Source: Hymenobacter sp. PAMC 26628 (GTDB lineage Bacteria > Bacteroidota > Bacteroidia > Cytophagales > Hymenobacteraceae). From it: DNA of 64,000 bases. Below, in pieces: positions 57,393 to 64,000 of the stretch (its first letter is position 1; each line of letters starts with the position of its first letter). The notes under the pieces were generated by a model. That model saw only the letters and a program-made list of their open reading frames with translations, did no database searches and had not been told where the DNA came from. The stretch covers positions 372,001 to 436,000 of the forward strand of contig NZ_CP014304.1 of assembly GCF_001562275.1 (NCBI RefSeq), written 5' to 3'. A program made the position numbers and the translations under genes.

Positions 57393-58892
57393 ATGTGCGG
57401 TATTGTAGGTTTTCACGGCCCCGACAACGTGGTGGGCGACATGATTATCGGCCTCACCGCCCTCCAGCACCGGGGGCAGGACGCGGCCGGTATCGCCACG
57501 TTTGACGATTCCTTTCACTTGCACAAGGGGCAGGGGCTCGTGAACGACGTGTTCAAGCCTAAGCACGTGAAAAAGCTGAAGGGCCACACCGGCATCGGGC
57601 ACGTGCGCTACACCACGCAGGGCGCCAACGACTCCGACCTGGCCCAGCCCTTCACCACCAGCTACCCGTTTGGCCTGGCGATGGTGCACAACGGCAACGT
57701 CATCAACTTCCGCGACGTGGCCAAGCGCCTGCACGACCACTACCACGTGCTGCCCAAAACGACGAATGACCTGGAGCTCATCATGTACACCTTCGCTTCG
57801 GAGCTGCGCGTGAAGGACCTGGACCACCTCTCGGTGGTGGACATTTTCGACGCCGTGGAAACCACCCAGGCGCTGGTGGAGGGTGCCTACGCTACCATCA
57901 CCATGATTGCCGGGCACGGCCTGCTGGCCTTCACCGACCCGCTGGGCATCCGGCCGCTGGTGCTGGGCCGCCGCGACACGCCCGAGGGCCCCGTGTTTGC
58001 CTTCGTGTCGGAGAGCACGTGCTTTGATTACCTGGACTTTGAATTTATCGAGAACGTGGGCCCCGGCCAGGCCATTTTCATCGACAACAACTTCCAGGTG
58101 CACTATAAGAATCCCTACGCGCTGCCCAAAAACTTCTGCGCCTTCGAGCAGATTTATTTCGCCCGCGAAGACTCCGTGATCCACGGCCGCCTGGTGGCCC
58201 GCGAGCGGGTGCGCCTGGGCAAGCTGCTGGCCCGCAAAGTGGCCGACGCTGGCCTGAAGCCCGACATGGTGATTGACGTGCCGAGCAGTGGCTACTTCGC
58301 TGCCTCCGGCCTGGCCGAGGCTATTGGCGTGCCCTACCGCCGGGCCCTGGTGAAAAATAACCACATGGGCCGCTCGTTCATCGTGCCCACCCAGGCCGGG
58401 CGCGAGGACGTGGTGAAGAAAAAGCTCAACCCCATCCGCGACTTCGTGCGCGGCAAAAAAGTGGCCGTGGTGGACGACAGCATCGTGCGCGGCACCACGT
58501 CGCGGCGCATCGTGCGGCTGCTGCGCGAGGCGGGGGCCCTGGAGGTGTACTTCATTTCGAGCGCGCCGCCCATTGTCTCGCCCTGCATCTACGGCATCGA
58601 CATGGCCATGAGCACCGAGCTGATTGCGGCCAACTATTCGGAGGATGAAATCTGCCGCTACATCGAGGCTGATCGGGTGATTTACCAGGACCTGGCCGAT
58701 TTGGAGCAACTTTTTTCTGAGGAGCGCGGCCACGGTGGCTCGTGCTTCGCTTGCTTCTCGGGCAAGTACCCCACCGGCGACGTGACGCACTACCTGCGCC
58801 ACGTGCAGGAAGAGCGCCAGAGCCACCGCGGCGACAAAAAGAAGGATAAAACCTCGGTGAGCGCCAAGGCCCCCGCGCCCACGGAGCACTAG
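57393..58892 (+). CDS. purF: Amidophosphoribosyltransferase
   Basis: 499 residues. The N-terminal nucleophile Cys2 directly follows Met (MCGIVGFHG), so no propeptide is present. ALQHRGQDAAGIAT and GIGHVRYTTQG are the glutaminase motifs, and VAVVDDSIVRGTTSRRIV is the PRPP-binding motif. The Cys-rich end GGSCFACFSGKYPTGD could serve an iron-sulfur site as in B. subtilis-type PurF, but only some Cys are in place. It commits PRPP to purine synthesis. Right arm of the AT repeat lies just before the ATG. Confidence 0.96.
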   Translation: MCGIVGFHGPDNVVGDMIIGLTALQHRGQDAAGIATFDDSFHLHKGQGLVNDVFKPKHVKKLKGHTGIGHVRYTTQGANDSDLAQPFTTSYPFGLAMVHNGNVINFRDVAKRLHDHYHVLPKTTNDLELIMYTFASELRVKDLDHLSVVDIFDAVETTQALVEGAYATITMIAGHGLLAFTDPLGIRPLVLGRRDTPEGPVFAFVSESTCFDYLDFEFIENVGPGQAIFIDNNFQVHYKNPYALPKNFCAFEQIYFAREDSVIHGRLVARERVRLGKLLARKVADAGLKPDMVIDVPSSGYFAASGLAEAIGVPYRRALVKNNHMGRSFIVPTQAGREDVVKKKLNPIRDFVRGKKVAVVDDSIVRGTTSRRIVRLLREAGALEVYFISSAPPIVSPCIYGIDMAMSTELIAANYSEDEICRYIEADRVIYQDLADLEQLFSEERGHGGSCFACFSGKYPTGDVTHYLRHVQEERQSHRGDKKKDKTSVSAKAPAPTEH

Positions 58893-58908
58893 GTCTTTGC
58901 TTAACCAG

Positions 58909-59014
58909 AGGCCGTCATGCAGAGCGCAGCGAAGCATCTTTCCCGCGGCAGTAATCCAATCGATTGGGTTAGTTATGCGGGAAAGATGCTTCGCTGCGCT
59001 CTGCATGACGGCCT
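58909..59014. repeat. Intergenic palindromic repeat, family 1
   Basis: AGGCCGTCATGCAGAGCGCA to CTTTCCCGC and its complement ending GCATGACGGCCT, arms about 38 bp. The spacer contains ATCCAATCGATTGGGTT, itself palindromic. Lies between purF and purM. Confidence 0.93.
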
Positions 59015-59045
59015 ATCAAATTGATAATAAAACGCCGTTTTAATC

Positions 59046-60146
59046 ATGTCTACTCCCTCCTCCGAAAATCCCGCCGGCTACTCCATCGAAGAAGGCAACG
59101 CCGCCTCGCGCAACGCCTACGGCTGGGCCAAAAAAACCTTCGCCAACCGCACCGGCTTGCCCGGCGAGCCCGCCCAGGATTTGGACGGCGGCTTCTCGAA
59201 CGAAATCCGGTTTGGGGCCGAGCGCCTGGGCATCAGCTCCGACGGCATCGGGACCAAGATTGAGGTGGCCGAGCGCCTGAACCGCTACGACACGCTGGGC
59301 TACGACCTCATCGCCATGACGGCCGACGACCTCATCGCCGCTGGCTTCGTGCCCACCAACCTGTCGAACATCATCGACGTGAACCACCTCGACTACGGCG
59401 TGGTGGACCAAATGATGCGCGGTCTGCACGACGCGGCCAACTTCGCCAAGGTGGCCATCACGGGCGGCGAAATTGCCGAGCTGGGCAACCGCATCGGCGG
59501 CTGGCCCGGCGCGGCCATGAACTTCAACTGGTGCTCAACGGCCATCGGCGTGCTGCACCCCAGCCTGGCCCAGCCCCTGAGCGGCAAAACTGCCCAGGCC
59601 GGCCACGCCGTGGTGGCCCTGCGCTCGCCCTCGTTCCGCTCCAACGGCTACTCGCTCGCCCGCAAAACCCTGCAAAAGCTCTTCGGCGACCACTGGCACG
59701 AGGCCCCCTACGACGGCCCCGACGCCGCCCAGTTCCCCACCTGGGGCGACGCCATGCTGGCTCCCTCGCTCATCTACTCGCCCGGCATCGCGGCCCTGCT
59801 CGACGCCGGCCTGCCGCTGCACGGCGTGGCCCACATCACCGGCGGCGGCGTGGCCGACAACTTCCAGCGCGTCCTCAAAAACGGCCTGGGGGCCCTGTTG
59901 GACAACCTATTCGAGCCGCTGCCCGCCATGCAGCGCCTGTGCGAAGCGGGCGGCATCAGCCCCGAAACTGCCTACCTCTACTGGAACATGGGCACCGGGA
60001 TGCTCGTCGTGACCGAAGCCGCCAGCGCCGCCGCCGTGGTGGCCGTCCTGCAAGCCAGCGGCTACGACGCCCAGGTGGCCGGCCACCTCACCGCCGAGCC
60101 CGGCGTGACGCTGCGCGTGGGGGCCCTGGAGTTGAAGTATGCGTAA
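59046..60146 (+). CDS. purM: Phosphoribosylformylglycinamidine cyclo-ligase
   Basis: 366 residues. ISSDGIGTKIEVAERLNRYD, AMTADDLIAAGFVPTNLSN, FRSNGYSLARKTLQ, HITGGGVADNFQRVL and YWNMGTGMLVV are the AIR-synthetase motifs. It closes the imidazole ring, making AIR, the substrate of the PurE half of the fused purC product. It closes the purine block. Confidence 0.95.
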   Translation: MSTPSSENPAGYSIEEGNAASRNAYGWAKKTFANRTGLPGEPAQDLDGGFSNEIRFGAERLGISSDGIGTKIEVAERLNRYDTLGYDLIAMTADDLIAAGFVPTNLSNIIDVNHLDYGVVDQMMRGLHDAANFAKVAITGGEIAELGNRIGGWPGAAMNFNWCSTAIGVLHPSLAQPLSGKTAQAGHAVVALRSPSFRSNGYSLARKTLQKLFGDHWHEAPYDGPDAAQFPTWGDAMLAPSLIYSPGIAALLDAGLPLHGVAHITGGGVADNFQRVLKNGLGALLDNLFEPLPAMQRLCEAGGISPETAYLYWNMGTGMLVVTEAASAAAVVAVLQASGYDAQVAGHLTAEPGVTLRVGALELKYA

Positions 60147-60208
60147 TTCGGTGGCCGCTTGAAGCCGATAAAGCTCGTGTTAGTCGTTCTTGCCTAGTTT
60201 CCGTTTTT

Positions 60209-60442
60209 ATGCTGCTCTGGAATTCTCATTCAATGGACGGGCTAGCGATAGTGCTGGGATTACTTGCTGGTGCTGCATGCTTAGGCCTGCTTTATGGCGG
60301 AGTGAGGCTGTTGCCTAATTCGGCTGCTAGCACGTCTGATCGAATAGTGCAAAGCATACCAGGAGTGGTTTTATTATGTGCTGGAGTGGTTGCTGGGCTA
60401 GTTGTAGTAATTTGTGTGATGTGGGTGAATAGTCCAGGTTAG
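60209..60442 (+). CDS. Small two-helix membrane protein
   Basis: 77 residues, with helices GLAIVLGLLAGAACLGLLYG and VVLLCAGVVAGLVVVICVMW joined by a short polar loop with SAASTSDR. No known family. Lower GC and different codon use from its neighbours. Start ATG 60209; a second Met lies eight codons later. Confidence 0.55.
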   Translation: MLLWNSHSMDGLAIVLGLLAGAACLGLLYGGVRLLPNSAASTSDRIVQSIPGVVLLCAGVVAGLVVVICVMWVNSPG

Positions 60443-60692
60443 GGTTATGTGCTTCGCCTAGCAGCGGAGGCACTCTTATCTGGCAGGTAATGGTGGTGCT
60501 TTGCGCTGGCCGCTTTGCCAAGATGCGCCGGGTGGCGAACCCGTGGTTTGGCCCACGGGGCCTACGTGTAGTCTGAAATAGCAACTGCATTGTTGCCGAA
60601 CCGGGCACGGTGCTCCGCGTGGGTACCGGTGAGCTGCGCTACTCGTATACGACTCGAGCCATGGCTTGGGGCCCCGGGCATTAACTAATTAG

Positions 60693-60723
60693 AGGGCCCC
60701 GCCAGTTGCCAGCGGGGCCCTTT
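60693..60723 (+). terminator. Terminator-like hairpin
   Basis: AGGGCCCCGC / GCGGGGCCCT, 10-bp perfect stem with 9-base loop and TTT behind. Confidence 0.75.
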
Positions 60724-60752
60724 AGCATTGGCACTTGGCGAGGGCTGGCGTG

Positions 60753-60773
60753 GCGTTATCGCGGCGATAACGC
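60753..60773. promoter_or_regulatory. Palindromic operator candidate
   Basis: GCGTTATCGC-G-GCGATAACGC, a perfect 10-1-10 palindrome placed 17 bases before the -7 box at 60791, overlapping the -33 position. Such placement fits a repressor site. Confidence 0.6.
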
Positions 60774-60790
60774 TATACTTAAGCTTGTGC

Positions 60791-60798
60791 TACTTTTG
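60791..60798 (+). promoter_or_regulatory. -7 promoter box of the zinc-ribbon gene
   Basis: TACTTTTG, a full TAnnTTTG match, 28 bases before the ATG at 60826. Confidence 0.55.
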
Positions 60799-60825
60799 CC
60801 CGCGCCATCTTTCCCGCGAATCGCC

Positions 60826-61473
60826 ATGAGCACCATGATCCAGTTCGTTGCCAACTACGACGACCTATCGACCGACAAGGGCTACCAGTTCAAGTTTCAT
60901 TGCGACAAGTGCCGCAACGGGTACATGTCGCGGTTTCAGCCCAACGCCATCGGCATTGCCGGCGGGCTGTTGCAGGCGGCCAGCAGCTTGTTTGGGGGCC
61001 TGGGCGGGGCTGAGAATGCGGCCTACCACATCCAGCGCGCCATTGGGGGCAAGGCCCACGACGGGGCCCTGGAAACGGCCGTGGCCGAGGGCAAAACCTA
61101 CTTCAAGCAATGCACGCGCTGCGGCCACTGGGTGTGCCCCGACGTGTGCTGGAACGCCGGCGCGGGCCTCTGCGAAGACTGCGCGCCCGATGAGCAGGAG
61201 GAGCTGCGGGCCCAGCAGGCCCAGGCCACCCGCGAGCAAATCCACACCAAAACCCGCGCCCAGGACTACACCCAAAACCTCGATTTCCTGGGCCGCACCC
61301 CGCTGGTGCAATGTGCCAGCTGCCAGGCTAAGCTGGCCGCCGGCCAGAAGTTTTGCCCCAGCTGCGGGGCCCCCAACGCCGCGGCCCAGGCGCCGGGGCG
61401 GTTTTGCACCGGCTGCGGCACGGGCCTGAAACCCGACCAGAAATTCTGCGCCGACTGCGGCGCGAAAAACTAA
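60826..61473 (+). CDS. Zinc-ribbon protein with four to five Cys-pair sites
   Basis: 215 residues from ATG 60826. Cys pairs: CDKCRNGY near the start, CTRCGHWVCPDVCW and CEDC in the middle, then two double zinc ribbons CASCQAKL...FCPSCGA and CTGCGTGL...FCADCGA. A Gly/Ala-rich hydrophobic segment (AIGIAGGLLQAASSLFGGLG) may touch membranes. Probably a cytoplasmic protein for protein or nucleic acid contacts. A palindrome and promoter box lie directly upstream, so its expression may be controlled. Confidence 0.75.
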   Translation: MSTMIQFVANYDDLSTDKGYQFKFHCDKCRNGYMSRFQPNAIGIAGGLLQAASSLFGGLGGAENAAYHIQRAIGGKAHDGALETAVAEGKTYFKQCTRCGHWVCPDVCWNAGAGLCEDCAPDEQEELRAQQAQATREQIHTKTRAQDYTQNLDFLGRTPLVQCASCQAKLAAGQKFCPSCGAPNAAAQAPGRFCTGCGTGLKPDQKFCADCGAKN

Positions 61474-61534
61474 GCGGCGCGGGCAAATTGGGGCCCCGGC
61501 CAGCCCCGGGGCCCTCGTTTACGTTAGGGCGGGG

Positions 61535-62290
61535 GTGAAGCACTTTTTCCTCTTTTTCTTCCTGGTGGGTTTGCTGAGCGTGGGCCCCGCGGGGGCCCAG
61601 CCGGGCAGCCCGGCCCCGGCCCGCATCTGGGACGCGAACCGCAACGTGTGGCTGTGCTACTTCTCCGACGCCAGCGTGTACCGGCGCTGGGGCCTGCACA
61701 CCGAGTTCCAGTACCGCCGCACCAACGGCTTGCGCGACCCGCAGCAGTACTTCTACCGCACGGGCGTCAACTACTCGGCGTCGGAGAAGGTGATGCTGAC
61801 GGCGGGCTACACCTACCTGCTCTCGCTGCCCTACGGCGACTACCCCGACCCGGGCCGCACCGGCGAGCGACGCATCTACGAGAAGGTGGAAATTGACCAG
61901 GCGGCCGGCCGCCTGGCTCTGGTTCACCGCTACATCCAGGACCAGCGCTGGCTGCGGCCGGAGGGCCAGGCTAGGTTCGATTTTCAGCACCGCTCGCGCT
62001 ACCGTTTGCAATTGAAATTCGCCCTCACCCGGCCCAAAATCGAGCCCGGGGCCCTGTACGCGCTGGCTTCGGACGAAATCTTCGTCAGCTACGGCCACAA
62101 CGCGCCCGGCTTTTTCAACCAAAACCGCCTCTACGGCGGCCTGGGCTACCAGTTCACCAAGGCCCTGGCCGTGGAGGCCAGCTACCTCAACCAAGTGGTG
62201 GCGCACGACGACAACATCGTGTACGAAGACAACCGCACGGTGCAGGTGAGCCTGGCCTTCAACCCCGATTTCCGTTCGGCCCACAAGTAG
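61535..62290 (+). CDS. DUF2490 outer-membrane protein
   Basis: 251 residues from a GTG start at 61535, which opens the signal peptide KHFFLFFFLVGLLSVGPAGA. The mature part has the DUF2490 pattern: DANRNVWLCYFSDASVYRRW, HTEFQYRRTNG, YRTGVNYSASEKVMLTAGYT, HRYIQDQRWL and the end VQVSLAFNPDF. It is probably a small outer-membrane barrel; function unknown. The TAG stop is the first part of repeat family 2. Confidence 0.82.
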   Translation: MKHFFLFFFLVGLLSVGPAGAQPGSPAPARIWDANRNVWLCYFSDASVYRRWGLHTEFQYRRTNGLRDPQQYFYRTGVNYSASEKVMLTAGYTYLLSLPYGDYPDPGRTGERRIYEKVEIDQAAGRLALVHRYIQDQRWLRPEGQARFDFQHRSRYRLQLKFALTRPKIEPGALYALASDEIFVSYGHNAPGFFNQNRLYGGLGYQFTKALAVEASYLNQVVAHDDNIVYEDNRTVQVSLAFNPDFRSAHK

Positions 62291-62359
62291 CGTGGGTGCT
62301 GCGCGTTGGCGAGTGAACCGGTGACTGCGCAACTCGCGGGTTCGCAGCGTCCACGCTAC
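62287..62359. repeat. Intergenic palindromic repeat, family 2
   Basis: GTAGCGTGGGTGCTGCG (62287-62303) pairs with CGCAGCGTCCACGCTAC (62343-62359) at 15 of 17 positions. The initial TAG is the stop codon of the DUF2490 gene. Confidence 0.8.
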
Positions 62360-62431
62360 AGGCAACTCGCTTGGGAACCAAAAAAAACCGACTTTTGCGG
62401 CTTCATTTTTAGCGGCCGCCGGCTGCGCGTT

Positions 62432-63379
62432 ATGCCTGTTTCTACTTCCTCCGCGCCGTCAAAAGCGGCGTTGTTCACGGCTTTTGCCCTGGTTTACATC
62501 ATCTGGGGCTCCACGTACTTGGGCATCCGGTTCGCCATCGAAAGCCTGCCGCCGCTGCTGATGGCGGGCACCCGCTACGCCCTGGCGGGGGCCCTGCTCT
62601 ACGGCGCCATGCGGCTGCGCGGGGCCCCGGCGCCGTCGGGGGCCAGCTGGGGGCGGGCCCTGCTGATCGGTATTTGCCTGCTCACCTTCGGCAACGGCGG
62701 CGTGACGCTGGGCGAGCAGTACATCCCGTCGGGGCTGGCGGCGCTGCTGGTGGCCACCGTGCCCATGCTGCTGGCGCTGCTGGGCTGGGCCAGCGGGGTG
62801 TCGGCGCGGCCCACGCCGGTGGCGGCGCTCGGTTTGGGGCTGGGCCTGGCGGGCGTGTACTTGCTGGCGCGGGCCTCGGGCGGGAGTAGTGCCGTAGCGC
62901 AGCCCGGCCACGAGGGCCTCGGCATGGCCTGCGTGCTGGTGGCGGCGCTGGTCTGGGCCATCGGCTCGCTGTACGGCAAGCGGCGGCCGGCGGCGGCCTC
63001 GCCCTTTGTGGCCGGCGGCATGCAAATGCTGTGCGGCGGCCTGGTGATGGTGGTGCTGGGCTTGGCCCGCGGCGAAGCCCAGCAGCTGCACCTGGCGGCG
63101 GTCAGCGCCAAGTCGTGGTGGGCGTATGCGTACCTGGTCACGTTCGGCTCGCTGGTGGCCTTCACGGCCTACGTGTGGCTGCTGCAAGCCGTGGCCCCGG
63201 CCCTGGCCGGCACCTACGCCTTCGTGAACCCGGTGGTGGCCGTGGGCCTGGGCTGGGCCTTCGGCGGCGAGCAGCTGAGCTGGCCGATGCTCGGCGGCGG
63301 GGCCCTGGTGGTGGTGGCCGTGGGCCTGTTGCTGCTGGGCAGCAGGGCCCCGGCGGTGGAAAAGGAATTGGGTGAGTAA
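62432..63379 (+). CDS. EamA-family (DMT) transporter, YedA/RhaT-like
   Basis: 315 residues from ATG 62432. Ten hydrophobic helices in two EamA repeats; each repeat starts like YIIWGSTYLGIRFAIESLPP and LVWAIGSLYGKRRPAAASPF. LGEQYIPSGLAALLVATVPM and FVNPVVAVGLGWAFGGEQLS are conserved in the group. It moves small metabolites, often amino acids, across the inner membrane; the substrate is not known. Confidence 0.92.
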   Translation: MPVSTSSAPSKAALFTAFALVYIIWGSTYLGIRFAIESLPPLLMAGTRYALAGALLYGAMRLRGAPAPSGASWGRALLIGICLLTFGNGGVTLGEQYIPSGLAALLVATVPMLLALLGWASGVSARPTPVAALGLGLGLAGVYLLARASGGSSAVAQPGHEGLGMACVLVAALVWAIGSLYGKRRPAAASPFVAGGMQMLCGGLVMVVLGLARGEAQQLHLAAVSAKSWWAYAYLVTFGSLVAFTAYVWLLQAVAPALAGTYAFVNPVVAVGLGWAFGGEQLSWPMLGGGALVVVAVGLLLLGSRAPAVEKELGE

Positions 63380-63504
63380 ACGCGAACTGCTGGAAATCAA
63401 GCCACTCCGTTAACCATTAGGTCATACCATTTCTGTTTAGCTAAATCAATTTTAACATTGAAAAGACAGTTTCCACCGTTATGCCAAAACGCAATTTCGT
63501 GGTG

Positions 63505-63957
63505 TCAGTCCATTTTATAAACTTCGTGGCTAAAGCAATTAACCCATACTTCTTTTTCGCCCTTTGCATTAAGTACGGCAACTAATTGGCGCTTGTATTT
63601 GGGTAGGTTAATGATGAAATCATCCGCTTTAAACTCACTTTGGGGTTGTGCCTTTCGCAGCTTTTGAAGCTCAACTGCTTGCGGTCGGTTGTATTCGTCA
63701 ATAGAGGCCCTGAGCAAGGTTTCAACCTGGGCCAATTCCGCTGGAGAAAGCGAAGCAGCTTTCACTTGCCCAGCGTTTTGGAAAATATATTGGTCCCGCT
63801 TCTCGTCATAAGGAAGAACTGCCACGCGGCTCGTGTCCACCACCGGCTGCGGCGCAACTGCTGGGGGCCCTAGTTTCGCTGCTGCTGGTGCTGCTTCGCG
63901 CGCCTGGCAGCTGGTCATCAGGGCGATGAGGGCGGCCAGGGTTCGGAGGAGGAGCAT
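63505..63957 (-). CDS. Putative lipoprotein, unknown
   Basis: 150 residues from ATG 63957, giving the leader LLLRTLAALIALMTSCQARE with a lipobox Cys. The rest has ADDFIINLPKYKRQLVAVLN and KEVWVNCFSHEVYKMD, a pattern in small Bacteroidota envelope proteins of unknown function. GC is lower than the neighbours. Convergent with the EamA gene. Confidence 0.65.
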   Translation of the reverse strand: MLLLRTLAALIALMTSCQAREAAPAAAKLGPPAVAPQPVVDTSRVAVLPYDEKRDQYIFQNAGQVKAASLSPAELAQVETLLRASIDEYNRPQAVELQKLRKAQPQSEFKADDFIINLPKYKRQLVAVLNAKGEKEVWVNCFSHEVYKMD

Positions 63958-64000
63958 AGGGGCAGTTCGGGCGGTGCGTTGCGGCAAGGTAGTGCCGGTA

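Larger units (their letters stand above)
60443..60825. other. Gap with remnants, a terminator and an operator-like palindrome
   Basis: 383 bases. A frame ending EPGTVLRVGTGELRYSYTTR (about 60597-60683) looks like the C-terminal scrap of a lost gene but has no start. A terminator (60693), a 21-bp palindrome (60753) and a -7 box (60791) follow. Confidence 0.45.

Noticed and set aside
60327..60608. A 93-codon minus-strand frame in the gap after purM
   Set aside because: It covers the small membrane-protein gene on the plus strand and has no domain or signal peptide.

Overview
This window is 64 kb of GC-rich chromosome from a member of the phylum Bacteroidota, most likely Hymenobacter or a close relative in Hymenobacteraceae. 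The signs are type IX secretion (T9SS) sorting domains, head-GIN adhesin-like, DUF2490 and PorT-like outer-membrane proteins, a TonB plug fused to an MG2-like region, TAnnTTTG-type -7 promoter boxes with few Shine-Dalgarno sites, and many short palindromic intergenic repeats. Genus is an inference from these traits; no rRNA is present.

Layout. 1-9.5 kb: 5' end of murF, a VCBS-repeat T9SS cargo, an outer-membrane barrel protein, an omega-amidase/methionine aminotransferase pair, a PAS histidine kinase and msrA. 9.7-25.4 kb: a barrel-less TonB-plug protein, a desaturase very like animal sphingolipid delta-4 desaturase, paralogous lipoprotein pairs, a HEFRH metallopeptidase with propeller and barrel, a head-GIN protein, a cold-shock protein, a pseudouridine synthase overlapping an SGNH-like gene, an SDR and a PAP2 phosphatase. 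25.5-34.3 kb: aldehyde dehydrogenase, GMC oxidoreductase, thioesterase, MscS channel and a repeat-domain protein.

34.3-35.8 kb is a small AT-rich island, clearly foreign in base composition: a ThsB/DUF1863-type TIR-like protein whose end overlaps the start of a four-helix SLATT/DUF4231 membrane protein, followed 26 bases later by an orphan HicB-like peptide. This is the best candidate for an uncharacterised defence system, with the TIR protein as sensor or signal maker and the SLATT protein as membrane effector.

36-45.4 kb: PfpI-family protein, membrane proteins, tRNA-Val, a GH5 glycosidase, a histone-deacetylase-family enzyme, a secreted TonB-C protein, a three-gene type III polyketide cluster (PKS, methyltransferase, FAD oxidoreductase) and a cargo-less T9SS CTD protein. 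45.4-47.6 kb is a scar region with a complete IS element (transposase and 16-bp inverted repeats) beside a broken HTH fragment.

47.8-60.2 kb is a nucleotide biosynthesis block on the plus strand: pyrF, pyrE, purL (PurS-PurL fusion), purQ, a purC-purE fusion whose PurE half has the animal (class II) signature, a VOC protein, purD, purN, purF and purM. It covers nearly all of IMP synthesis up to SAICAR except purB and purH. 60.2-64 kb holds a small membrane protein, a zinc-ribbon protein with a palindromic operator-like site, a DUF2490 protein, an EamA transporter and a lipoprotein.
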